From assembly GCA_001593855.1 (NCBI GenBank), contig LUCC01000032.1, positions 1 through 8,675 on the forward strand: DNA of 8,675 bases. The letters are read 5' to 3'. The stretch is from Candidatus Hecatellales archaeon B24 (GTDB taxonomy: Archaea > Thermoproteota > Bathyarchaeia > Hecatellales > Hecatellaceae). Below the pieces are notes generated by a model. That model ran no database searches. It had not been told where the DNA came from and was given only the letters and a program-made list of their open reading frames with translations. The position numbers were made by a program, and so were the translations under genes. Positions 1-6,874 of this stretch are shown here, in pieces; position 1 is the first letter of the stretch; the number at the start of each line of letters is the position of its first letter.

Positions 1-78
1 CTAGGCGAGCTTGTCGACTGCGTGCTCGCACAGATAAGGAAGCATGGCGGGGAAGGAAAATTTGAAAGGGAAAAGTGA
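1..78 (+). CDS. eif2a: Translation initiation factor aIF2 subunit alpha, C-terminal end (partial)
   Basis: Only the last 25 codons and the TGA stop (76-78) are inside the window; the start lies upstream. The reading frame is open from base 1 and ends in GGEGKFEREK. The Gly-Gly-Glu-Gly-x-Phe signature is typical of the extreme C-terminus of archaeal aIF2-alpha, which binds the gamma subunit in the heterotrimer delivering initiator Met-tRNA to the small ribosomal subunit. The next gene in the same direction is nop10, and aIF2-alpha followed by nop10 is a widespread archaeal gene order, which supports the call. The spacer to the proposed nop10 start is only 6 nt, so the two are probably cotranscribed and translationally coupled. 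The identification rests on a short tail plus context, so it is good but not certain. Confidence 0.8.
   Translation, partial: LGELVDCVLAQIRKHGGEGKFEREK
75..78 (+). promoter_or_regulatory. Shine-Dalgarno-like GTGA for nop10, overlapping the aIF2-alpha stop
   Basis: GTGA matches part of the archaeal anti-SD complement (GGAGGTGA). It lies 6 nt before TTG at 85, the right distance. The in-frame ATG at 97 has no purine-rich motif in front of it. The motif overlaps the upstream stop codon, which suggests coupled translation. It helps decide the TTG start. Confidence 0.5.
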
Positions 79-84
79 GAAGCT

Positions 85-264
85 TTGCCTGTTCGAATGC
101 GGAAATGTATGAGATGCGGTGAATACACGCTGAGCCAAACGGTTTGTCCCCGCTGCGGCGGCCTCCTACGCCTTCCAACCCCTCCTAAATTCTCCATGGA
201 GGATAAGTATGGAAGGTATAGGAGGGCCTTGAGAAAGCAGATGGAAGCCCGCTCTGAGGGTTAG
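85..264 (+). CDS. nop10: H/ACA RNP protein Nop10 (59 aa)
   Basis: Small zinc-ribbon protein of the H/ACA ribonucleoprotein (with Cbf5, Gar1 and L7Ae), which carries out guide-RNA-directed pseudouridylation of rRNA. It binds and stabilises the Cbf5 catalytic domain. Visible features: four zinc ligands Cys8, Cys11, Cys21 and Cys24 (CMRC and CPRC), the GEYTL strand, and the linker and C-terminal helix beginning PTPPKFSMEDKYGRYRR, which is the Nop10 signature. Length is normal for the family (about 55-60 aa). The start is chosen as TTG at 85 rather than ATG at 97. It gives MPVRMRKCMRCGEYTL, which aligns with the usual archaeal N-terminus (M-x-[FL]-R-I-R-K-C), and it has an SD-like GTGA 6 nt upstream. 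The TAG stop overlaps the convergent aglB stop by 4 bp. Confidence 0.93.
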   Translation: MPVRMRKCMRCGEYTLSQTVCPRCGGLLRLPTPPKFSMEDKYGRYRRALRKQMEARSEG

Positions 265-2288
265 TCTTTAACCTTCAAGATTATTATTTGAGCTGCCTCC
301 ATTTCCTCGCTGAGCTTGTAGTGGGAGGGGGAGGCGTAGGCAACTTCAAATCTTTCAAAGTCTTCTTCCTTGAATATCCCCATGGCGTAGAAAATTACTT
401 TTCCCAGAAACGTATCTTCATCCGGTATGCCGTCTCCGTTCTTATCTATGTTTTCAGCGTTTATTTCAGGTTGAATCTGGCTGGCAGCCCTTGCTATCCA
501 AGGCCAGTTGCCAGCGTCTCCAAAGCCTGATGGCACGTGAATCTCAGGTATTTGAGGGTGCCTGGCAGTTGTTATGAAAACCAGCACGTAGCGGGCGTTG
601 AACTGCTCCCTCAGAATCTTCTCCGCGTCGGCTTCGCTTGAAAGAAGCAGCACTCCCACTCTGGCTGCCTGCTGGCTGTGGAGGAGCGACGCGTCGGAGA
701 CCGTTGCAGCCTTTCCAAGCACGCCTATCCAGTAGCCATACGTCCACCAGGCTACCACAGGCTCTCCTCTAAGGTTTTCCCTAAGCCATTTCAAGGTTTC
801 CGTCCAGTCTGCCTTCAGGGTTTTGCTGGGCAGGATTGAGGTAGCCATAGCTGGCGGAAAGTTGACAGATTCGAGGGCGCTGATGAAGGAGGCGGAGAGC
901 AGCATGACTATTACGGCTGGAATCAGTAGAGCTGGCCTTGTTATGGGGGCAGCCTTACCGGGCTTCCGGCTTTTCAAAACCCTGCCAGCGGACCTGAGAA
1001 TTTCAGCTACAGAGTAGGCTGCTAGGAGGCTTAAGGCTGGGAATGCTAGGAGGCTGAACCTGACCATGGAGGCAGCGGCATAAAGCGAGGTTAAAGTGAA
1101 AACCACTAGGTAAACGTCTATGGGAAGCCTTCTTCTGGCAGCAAGGAGAAAGCCGAAGATGCCTAAGGGTAAAATGCCTCCGAAAGCTATGTAGACGGAA
1201 GCCCACGTTCCAATTCTATGGTCTGCGGAGGCCTCCCTTAAAATGCCTCCAAGCGTTGAAGCTCTAACCGTCGGATTCAAAGCTTCCAAGCACTCGTAGG
1301 ATAAAGCTGAAGTTAAACCTGAAAAGTACAGGGCTAGGCCTCCTACAGCCGTCAGGGCTATGGCTAAGGATAGCTGGAGAGCAGGCGGCTTCAAAAGCCT
1401 TGAGGACCCCTCGTAGGCCAGCAGAAGTATTACTGCGAGTAGAACGGGTAGAGCTGGTGTGGAGGCTATTAATAAGGGGCCTGGCTTAGGAAAAGGCAGG
1501 GCAGCTGCAACCCCTATAAGGACCGTTACAATGTATGCGGCGGCGAGCCTACGTGAATATTTTTGAAGAGCCACCCAGGCGAAGATAAAGCCTGCTAAGA
1601 GCAGCCCGGCATAGTAGCAGAAATCCCAGCATATATTCAGGTATGCAAAGGCTAACCCTGCAGCCGCAGAGTAGGCTAAGGTCTTCCTCCAAACTTCAGC
1701 CTTTAAGGCCTTGAGGAAGAAAAGGGAAACCAGCAGGAGCAGGGGAACACCGAGGGTGGAAGACTCAAGGAAGCCTGCAGCCGTATGGTTAACATAGATA
1801 GGACATAAGGCTGTGAAGATGGCGGCTAGGAGACCGACCTTCCCTCCTCCCAACTCCCTGCCGAAAAAATAGACGAGAACGACTGTGAGGCAGGAGGTAG
1901 CTGGAGGGAAAAACAGCGAAACCTGGAGGAGAGACACGTTTAAGCCTTTAAGTATGCTGTAAAAGAAAGCCACCGTAAGGGGGAGACCGAGAAAGGTGGT
2001 TGCCGCTACATCCCTTCCCTGCGGATACCAGAAGTGTCTGTCAACCCAGCCTTGGGGCTGAAATATCCATGAAGCCCCATGCTCCGACAGATATTCAGCC
2101 ACATGGTAGTACCAGTAGGATTCAAAGCCTGAAAGGTAGCCGCCCCACTTTAAAGGCAGCAGGCGTACTAGAAAGCTGAAAGCCGCTATGAGAAGGAGGA
2201 AAACAGCCTCCAGCTTTCTGGATTCCAGAAGCCTGAAGAAGCCTTTAAGGGAGAATACGCCTCCAATTCCAGCCAACCAGCAGCCCAC
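261..2288 (-). CDS. aglB: Oligosaccharyltransferase, AglB/STT3 family (675 aa), with atypical motifs
   Basis: Membrane enzyme of N-glycosylation that transfers a lipid-linked oligosaccharide to Asn in Asn-X-Ser/Thr sites outside the cytoplasm. By eye there are about 13 hydrophobic segments between residues 24 and 472, then a soluble C-terminal domain (about 490-675), the STT3 layout. Recognisable sites: the first external-loop acidic site GFESYWYYHVAEYL (Glu56 where Asp is usual); WYPQGRD (Asp93) for the second acidic site; ASADHR (Asp356 where the EL5 motif has Glu); Arg410 in a membrane helix; WWTYGYWI at 514-521 instead of WWDYGYWI; and GDAGNWPWIAR (Asp591, Asn594, Ile598), a DK-type motif with Asn for Lys. 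Residues 615-626 form an EF-hand-like acidic loop. It is shorter than long euryarchaeal AglB (over 900 aa) but in the range of short forms. Start: GTG at 2288, or possibly TTG at 2276 with a better SD. The family is clear; standard activity is not. Confidence 0.9.
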   Translation of the reverse strand: MGCWLAGIGGVFSLKGFFRLLESRKLEAVFLLLIAAFSFLVRLLPLKWGGYLSGFESYWYYHVAEYLSEHGASWIFQPQGWVDRHFWYPQGRDVAATTFLGLPLTVAFFYSILKGLNVSLLQVSLFFPPATSCLTVVLVYFFGRELGGGKVGLLAAIFTALCPIYVNHTAAGFLESSTLGVPLLLLVSLFFLKALKAEVWRKTLAYSAAAGLAFAYLNICWDFCYYAGLLLAGFIFAWVALQKYSRRLAAAYIVTVLIGVAAALPFPKPGPLLIASTPALPVLLAVILLLAYEGSSRLLKPPALQLSLAIALTAVGGLALYFSGLTSALSYECLEALNPTVRASTLGGILREASADHRIGTWASVYIAFGGILPLGIFGFLLAARRRLPIDVYLVVFTLTSLYAAASMVRFSLLAFPALSLLAAYSVAEILRSAGRVLKSRKPGKAAPITRPALLIPAVIVMLLSASFISALESVNFPPAMATSILPSKTLKADWTETLKWLRENLRGEPVVAWWTYGYWIGVLGKAATVSDASLLHSQQAARVGVLLLSSEADAEKILREQFNARYVLVFITTARHPQIPEIHVPSGFGDAGNWPWIARAASQIQPEINAENIDKNGDGIPDEDTFLGKVIFYAMGIFKEEDFERFEVAYASPSHYKLSEEMEAAQIIILKVKD

Positions 2289-2290
2289 CT
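2286..2290 (-). promoter_or_regulatory. AGGTG Shine-Dalgarno-like motif favouring a later TTG start for aglB
   Basis: On the minus strand AGGTG (2290 to 2286) lies 9 nt before an in-frame TTG at 2276-2274, codon 5 of the longer reading. For the GTG at 2288 the only candidate is GGTG (2295-2292), just 3 nt away. The TTG start would give MAGIGGVFSLK. If the transcript were leaderless, the GTG would remain possible. Confidence 0.4.
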
Positions 2291-2413
2291 ACACCGTTCA
2301 GCCTTAAAGAGCCTGTTTAACCTTAACCTTTATCGTCCTAAACGTTTTAATCTTTCTCGGATGGTTTAAGGGTTTAGTGCTTGCTGGGCTTAGGCTGGAG
2401 TTGAGGGTCAGCC
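2289..2413. promoter_or_regulatory. Divergent promoter region between aglB and ileS (125 bp)
   Basis: This is the only intergenic stretch in the window where transcription must start in both directions. It is more A/T-rich in its middle (about 2310-2372) than the flanking genes. Weak TATA-like candidates: for ileS, AAACGTTTTAATC at 2340-2352, leaving room for a leader with the SD at 2403; for aglB, GGTTAAAC (minus strand, 2321-2314), about 26-33 nt before the GTG, which would suit a leaderless message. The 8-bp palindrome AAACGTTT (2340-2347) lies at the centre. None is a strong BRE/TATA match, so exact elements are uncertain. I see no tRNA, riboswitch or small ORF here. Confidence 0.5.
2403..2406 (+). 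promoter_or_regulatory. GAGG Shine-Dalgarno motif for ileS TTG start
   Basis: GAGG (within GAGGGT, 2403-2408) is 7 nt before TTG at 2414. It supports that start, which also gives the normal IleRS N-terminus. Confidence 0.6.
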
Positions 2414-5400
2414 TTGAAGGAGCTTACCTCCACCTACGACCCCTTGAAGGTTGAGGAGGAAATATCTAGGTGGTGGACTGAGAGGGGGATACCGTCTAAG
2501 CATGCCTCTCTAAGGAGAGGAAACCCTCTATTCAGGTTTTTAGAAGGGCCTCCAACGGTTAACGGCTTCATGCATATAGGCCATGCCCGTGGGCGAGCTA
2601 TGAAGGATGTGGTTTTAAGGTTTGAAGCCATGCGGGGTAGGCATGTTTGGAAGAGGGCTGGATGGGACTGCCAGGGGCTTCCCGTAGAGTTGGAGGCTGA
2701 GAAAAATCTTGGAGTTAAAACTAAAAAGGACATTGGGAAGGTTGGACTTGAAAAGTTTGTCGGGGAATGCAACAGGATAGTTGACTTCTACATTGAACAC
2801 TGGAGGAAAGTTTCTGAGAGGCTTGGCCTATGGCTTGACTACGATAACGCCTATGAAACTAGGAGAAGCCAGTACATAGAGTTTGTCTGGTGGTTTCTGA
2901 AGCAGGCCTACGAGAAAGGTCTTCTCAAGGAGGACTTCAACGTGGTTCCGACGTGCCCCCGCTGTGAAACCTCGCTTTCAAGCCATGAGGTAAGCCTGGG
3001 CTACACGACCATGCGGGACCCGTCCATCTACGTCAAGTTCCGGCTGGAGGGAAGAGAAAACGAGTTCATCGTGATTTGGACTACTACGCCTTGGACTATT
3101 CCTGGAAATGAGGCTGTAACCGTCCACCCGGACTTCTTCTATGCGAAGGTTAAAGTTGGAGAAGAAGTTTGGATAGTGGCTGAACAGCTTGTTAAGCCTG
3201 TTATGAGCCAGCTTGGAATAGGAGAATACCGGGTTTTAGAGAGTTTCCCAGGAGCTAGGCTTGAAGGCTTAAAGTATAGGCATCCGCTGGCTGAAGAAGT
3301 GCAAGCCCACGGGCAGCATAAGGGAAGATTCGACCACTCCATAATCTTAGGCGAGCATGTCTCACTTGAGGAGGGAACGGGATGCGTTCACACGGCTCCT
3401 GCCCACGGCCCAGAAGACTTTGAAGTAGGCCTGAAATACGGTATTCCCGTCTTCTGCCCTGTAAGCCAGACGGGAATCTTCACGGCTGAAGGAGGAAAAT
3501 ATGCTGGAAGGTTCTTCCGGGATGCCAACGGCGAAATTCTTGAGGACTTGAAAGCTAAGGGGCTGCTGGCTTGGGCTGGAGAGATAGAGCATGAATACCC
3601 GCTTTGCTGGAGGTGTGGAAGCCCCCTGCTCTACCGGGCTGACAAACAATGGTTCCTGAAAATTCCAGCGGTTAGAGGACTGCTCCTCCGAGAGAACAGC
3701 GGAGTTGAATGGTTTCCTGAGTGGGCTGGAAAACACAGGTTTGGAGAGTGGCTGGAAGGCATCGGCGACTGGTGTATTTCGAGAAGCCGCGTGTGGGGTT
3801 CACCCTTAAACGTTTGGCGCTGCGAGAAATGCGGGGAAATAGCCGTTGTGGAAAGCAGGGATGAACTGGCTAAGCTTGCCAGAAAGCTTCCGGAAAGACT
3901 TGAACTTCACAGGCCGTGGGTTGACCGGGTTATACTTGCCTGCCGTAAATGTGGAGGAGACATGTTTAGGGTTCCCTTCGTACTGGACTGCTGGCTTGAC
4001 TCCGGAGTGGCGCACTCCGCCGGAATAGACGCTTTAACAGATAAGAAGCTATTCGAAAGGCTTTTCCCCTACGATTTTGTGACGGAAGCCGTTGACCAGA
4101 CTAGAGGCTGGTTTTACTCGCTGCTGGCTACCAGCGTAATCCTCTACGGGAAGACACCCTACCGGAAGGTTCTATGCCAGGGACTGGTCCTCGATAAGTA
4201 TGGGCAGAAGATGTCTAAGTCTAGGGGGAACGTGGTTTGGGCTGAGGAAGCTCTGGGAAGCCATGGGGCTGACGTTGTTAGAGCCTACCTTCTCGGTAAG
4301 GCTGCTCCGGAGGACACCCTCCTCTTCGACTGGGAGGAACTTAAACAGGTCAAGCGTAACCTCACCGTGGTTTGGAACGTGTTTTCCTTCGCCACCACGT
4401 ACATGATACTTGACAGGTTTAACCCTAAAGACTGGCCTCTCGAGAAGGTTAGCCAGTATTTGAAGGCTGAAGACAGATGGCTTCTGTCCCGCTGTCAGAC
4501 GGTGATTGGAAAGGTTACATCCAGCTTGGAGAAGTACAGGTTTCACCTGGCCTTCAGAGACCTTTTGGAGTTTCTGGTAGAGGATGTAAGCAGGCTTTAC
4601 GTCAGGCTTGTGAGGAAGAGGGTTTGGGTTGAAGCTCCGGAGCCCAGTAAAACAGCAGCCTACTACACTCTTTACAGGGTTCTCCTTGACTCCTTGAAAA
4701 TGCTGGCTCCCTTCACACCATATCTGGCTGAGAAACTATATCAGGCCATTTCAGCCGAAGAAGTGGAAAGCGTCCACTTCTGCGACTGGCCTAAGCTGGA
4801 TGAAGCCTTCGTAAACTTGAAGCTGGAGGAGGAAATGGAGGTTTGCAGGAAGGTTTTGAAGGCAGCACTTTCAGCAAGGCAGAGGGGACAGGTTAAGCTC
4901 AGATGGCCTGTTAGGAAGCTTGTGGTTTCACCCTTAAACTCCAGCGTGGAGGAGGCGGTGAAAAGGTTCAGCGAGGTTCTTGCAGGCCAGTCGAACGCGA
5001 AGGAGGTTGAGGTTCTCAAGGCTGGAGAGACTCCGTCCTTCATAGAATTCAAGCTTAAGCCGAAGCTTGCAAGCATCGGCGGAAAATTTAAGACGTTAAC
5101 CCCGAAAATCTTGGAGGCTGTGGAAAAGCTTGGAAGCACGGAGGCTGAAAGATTTAGGGAAACCGGGGAGATAAAGGTTCAGGTTGAAGGGAAACCTGTT
5201 AGGCTTATGGGGGAAGACTTAACGGTTTCAGAGGAGCTGCCGGAAAACTTTTTGGTTGAAGAGTTTGAGGGAGGCAGGGTTTTCGTTGATGTAGAGCGTA
5301 CAAGGGAGCTTATGGCTGAAGCCTTGGCGAAGGAGGTTGTCAGGAGAGCTCAGATTATGAGGAAGGAGATGGGCTTAAACATTGAAGACCTTGTAGACGC

Positions 5401-5593
5401 TGAAATAGGCTTTGAAAGCCGTGAAAGCCTTGAACTGGCGTCCTCCACAGCCAACTACTTGAAGCGGGAGGTTAGAATTAGAAGTTTAAAGCTGGGCGGG
5501 CTGAGTGACGTATCCATGCCTGAAACAGAAGGCGTAATTAAAGAGTGGAATGTGGACGGGGAAAAAATAAGGATAGCCCTCAGAAAAATTTAA
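2414..5593 (+). CDS. ileS: Isoleucyl-tRNA synthetase, archaeal/eukaryotic type (1059 aa)
   Basis: Cytoplasmic class I synthetase that charges tRNA-Ile with isoleucine and edits mischarged valine. Domains in order: Rossmann catalytic core with HIGH as HIGH itself at 54-57; the CP1 editing insert (roughly 190-395), with the threonine-rich WTTTPWTIPGN strand and GTGCVHTAPAHGPED at 321-335 (Asp335 in the expected editing position); cysteine pairs at 181/184, 398/401, 470/473 and 510/513 suggesting zinc knuckles; the catalytic continuation DCWLDSGVAH; KMSKS at 599-603; the alpha-helical anticodon-binding domain (about 690-840); and a C-terminal extension (about 880-1059) like that of archaeal and eukaryotic IleRS. 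Length is normal for the type. TTG start with upstream SD. IleRS rather than ValRS or LeuRS is judged from the overall sequence pattern. It is transcribed alone: divergent from aglB, convergent with the exosome operon. All key motifs look intact. Confidence 0.96.
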   Translation: MKELTSTYDPLKVEEEISRWWTERGIPSKHASLRRGNPLFRFLEGPPTVNGFMHIGHARGRAMKDVVLRFEAMRGRHVWKRAGWDCQGLPVELEAEKNLGVKTKKDIGKVGLEKFVGECNRIVDFYIEHWRKVSERLGLWLDYDNAYETRRSQYIEFVWWFLKQAYEKGLLKEDFNVVPTCPRCETSLSSHEVSLGYTTMRDPSIYVKFRLEGRENEFIVIWTTTPWTIPGNEAVTVHPDFFYAKVKVGEEVWIVAEQLVKPVMSQLGIGEYRVLESFPGARLEGLKYRHPLAEEVQAHGQHKGRFDHSIILGEHVSLEEGTGCVHTAPAHGPEDFEVGLKYGIPVFCPVSQTGIFTAEGGKYAGRFFRDANGEILEDLKAKGLLAWAGEIEHEYPLCWRCGSPLLYRADKQWFLKIPAVRGLLLRENSGVEWFPEWAGKHRFGEWLEGIGDWCISRSRVWGSPLNVWRCEKCGEIAVVESRDELAKLARKLPERLELHRPWVDRVILACRKCGGDMFRVPFVLDCWLDSGVAHSAGIDALTDKKLFERLFPYDFVTEAVDQTRGWFYSLLATSVILYGKTPYRKVLCQGLVLDKYGQKMSKSRGNVVWAEEALGSHGADVVRAYLLGKAAPEDTLLFDWEELKQVKRNLTVVWNVFSFATTYMILDRFNPKDWPLEKVSQYLKAEDRWLLSRCQTVIGKVTSSLEKYRFHLAFRDLLEFLVEDVSRLYVRLVRKRVWVEAPEPSKTAAYYTLYRVLLDSLKMLAPFTPYLAEKLYQAISAEEVESVHFCDWPKLDEAFVNLKLEEEMEVCRKVLKAALSARQRGQVKLRWPVRKLVVSPLNSSVEEAVKRFSEVLAGQSNAKEVEVLKAGETPSFIEFKLKPKLASIGGKFKTLTPKILEAVEKLGSTEAERFRETGEIKVQVEGKPVRLMGEDLTVSEELPENFLVEEFEGGRVFVDVERTRELMAEALAKEVVRRAQIMRKEMGLNIEDLVDAEIGFESRESLELASSTANYLKREVRIRSLKLGGLSDVSMPETEGVIKEWNVDGEKIRIALRKI

Positions 5594-5608
5594 GGATGTG
5601 ACCTTAGG

Positions 5609-5770
5609 TTAAGAGGACCTGATTTCAACGTCTTCAATGCTGAAGGCCAGCCTGCGTCCACATTTGGGACATTGGCCTCCTACCATCTGAATTACTTCTT
5701 CAGCTGACTTCAGCTCAACGCCTTGGTAAATAGTGTGACCGCAGCTTTTGCAAACTACTATCTGGGGCAT
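5609..5770 (-). CDS. Small four-cysteine zinc-ribbon protein of unknown function (53 aa)
   Basis: ATG at 5770 to TAA at 5609. The translation begins MPQIVVCKSCGHTIYQG and has a central charged helix (about 20-31), a second knuckle GGQCPKCGRRL and the end SIEDVEIRSS. Cys7/Cys10 and Cys34/Cys37 form two CxxC knuckles 23 residues apart, consistent with one structural zinc. GGAGG (minus strand, 5786-5782) lies 11 nt before the ATG. The gene follows rpl37ae by 24 nt on the same strand, so it should be cotranscribed as the last gene of the exosome operon. Many archaea have RNA polymerase subunit P near this position, but RpoP has a different opening and closer knuckles, so I do not call it that. 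A nucleic-acid- or ribosome-related role is plausible from context only. It ends 15 bp from the ileS stop. Confidence 0.82.
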   Translation of the reverse strand: MPQIVVCKSCGHTIYQGVELKSAEEVIQMVGGQCPKCGRRLAFSIEDVEIRSS

Positions 5771-5794
5771 GTTCAGCCTGCCCTCCCTGAAAGT

Positions 5795-6040
5795 TTAACT
5801 TTTCTTAACGGATTCTCCAAGCTTGCTTGAAGGAGTCCAGGCGCCTCCGGCGAAGGTGTACCCGCATTTGGTGCACCGCCATACTCCAAGCCCTATCCTT
5901 TTCACGGATTTTCTTGCACACTGAGGGCACTCGTAGGAGGCTTTTGCTTGAATTTCGATTTTTGCTCTAGCCTTTCTAAGGCTTGCACCTCCACGGGTTC
6001 TGAACCTTCCTACGGGGCCAACCTTCTTGGTTCTGCCCAT
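5795..6040 (-). CDS. rpl37ae: Large-subunit ribosomal protein eL43 (L37Ae), 81 aa
   Basis: Zinc-ribbon protein of the large ribosomal subunit, shared by archaea and eukaryotes. Visible signature: basic N-terminus with TKKVGPVGRFRTRGGASLRK, then CPQC (Cys38, Cys41), VKRIGLGVWRCTKCGYTFAGGAW with the second pair Cys56 and Cys59, and a basic tail. All four zinc ligands are present and the length is normal. The ATG start is 3 nt after the rrp42 stop. Its strong SD (GGAGG, minus strand 6054-6050, 9 nt before the ATG) is embedded in the last codons of rrp42, so translation is probably coupled to the exosome gene. Linkage of this protein with rrp42 is a known archaeal arrangement. Confidence 0.96.
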   Translation of the reverse strand: MGRTKKVGPVGRFRTRGGASLRKARAKIEIQAKASYECPQCARKSVKRIGLGVWRCTKCGYTFAGGAWTPSSKLGESVKKS

Positions 6041-6043
6041 AGT

Positions 6044-6859
6044 TTAACCCCTCCACCCTGGTATTAGGCTTCTAACCTCAGCAGCCTTGCTTCTGGCGAT
6101 TTTCTGAGCTTCCATTATTTCTTCGAAGGTGAAGGTTCCTCCTCCGCTTTTCTGGATGGCGCATATTTTACCGTCTTTCGTGGTGGTTATGGTTATTTTG
6201 GCTGTTGCCATAGTTTCCTCTTCCAGGGTCGGGTCTACTAGGAGTGCTTCGTCTATTTTGGCTATGGTTATGGACACCGGGCAGTCTCTGACCGGAAGCT
6301 CTTTGAAGTCTCCGGTGGGCTTGCCTTCTTCTCCTTCAACCTCCACCACGGGAAGCTTAGCGTTCATAAGGCCTGAAATAGCGGCGTATTCGGATGCGTC
6401 GAAAAGGTTGCCGTCATGATTTAGGATGTATATGTCAACGAAGACCACGTAGGCAAGCTTCCCGGGGATAATTATAAGGCTTTCCAAGTCTAAGGCTTTA
6501 GACTCTCGGAGACTTCTGTCAACAACCCTGGCAAGCTCTATCGAGTTCTCGTCTGGAGGCCCCGGCTCGAAAATTTCGTGGGCTAAGGGTAGAAGCTCAG
6601 CGTTAACGGTTAGGACGCCCATGTTAGGGGTGTCACTGTATGGAGGCCCTGTTTCAACCTTGATTCCTACGAGGACGCGGGTGTTTCCAAGGGAAACCTG
6701 GGCTGAGCCTTCAGCCTTACCTATGACTCCAGCCTCGATTTTCACATCCCTGTACTCGGTTAGGCTTCTTCCGTCAAGCCTCTTCCCAAGCTTTAGGAAC
6801 TCTATCATCTGCTTGCTTTTTATTTTTGTAAGGGGCTCTGTTTGAGGTGTTATGGACAT
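6044..6859 (-). CDS. rrp42: Exosome complex subunit Rrp42 (271 aa)
   Basis: RNase PH-fold subunit that pairs with Rrp41. Three Rrp41-Rrp42 dimers form the hexameric ring of the cytoplasmic archaeal exosome, which degrades RNA 3' to 5' with phosphate and can add heteropolymeric tails. Rrp42 itself is regarded as non-catalytic but shapes the active site and RNA path. Visible features: KRLDGRSLTEYRDVKIE at about 26-42; GSAQVSLGNTRVLVGIK at about 51-67; DENSIELARVVDRSLRES at 103-120, the place where Rrp41 has its phosphate-binding arginines; the DG region around 149 (LNHDGNLFDAS); and the C-terminal LLVDPTLEEE and KSGGGTFTFEE. Length is normal for the family. ATG start with GGTGA 4 nt upstream, 15 nt after the rrp41 stop. 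Nothing looks broken. Confidence 0.96.
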   Translation of the reverse strand: MSITPQTEPLTKIKSKQMIEFLKLGKRLDGRSLTEYRDVKIEAGVIGKAEGSAQVSLGNTRVLVGIKVETGPPYSDTPNMGVLTVNAELLPLAHEIFEPGPPDENSIELARVVDRSLRESKALDLESLIIIPGKLAYVVFVDIYILNHDGNLFDASEYAAISGLMNAKLPVVEVEGEEGKPTGDFKELPVRDCPVSITIAKIDEALLVDPTLEEETMATAKITITTTKDGKICAIQKSGGGTFTFEEIMEAQKIARSKAAEVRSLIPGWRG

Positions 6860-6874
6860 GATTTCACCGTCCTC

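Noticed and set aside
97..264. nop10 starting at ATG 97
   Set aside because: This would remove the conserved M-x-x-R residues before R-K-C and has no SD. TTG at 85 fits both the family N-terminus and the upstream GTGA.
3362..5139. Several minus-strand open frames of about 70-132 codons inside ileS
   Set aside because: They are opposite a fully intact synthetase with all motifs. Their translations look like low-complexity antisense (Ser/Pro/Leu-rich) rather than protein families.
5609..5770. Calling the 53-residue zinc-ribbon gene RNA polymerase subunit P (rpoP)
   Set aside because: Position is suggestive, but the cysteine spacing is longer and the basic, arginine-rich end of RpoP is absent.
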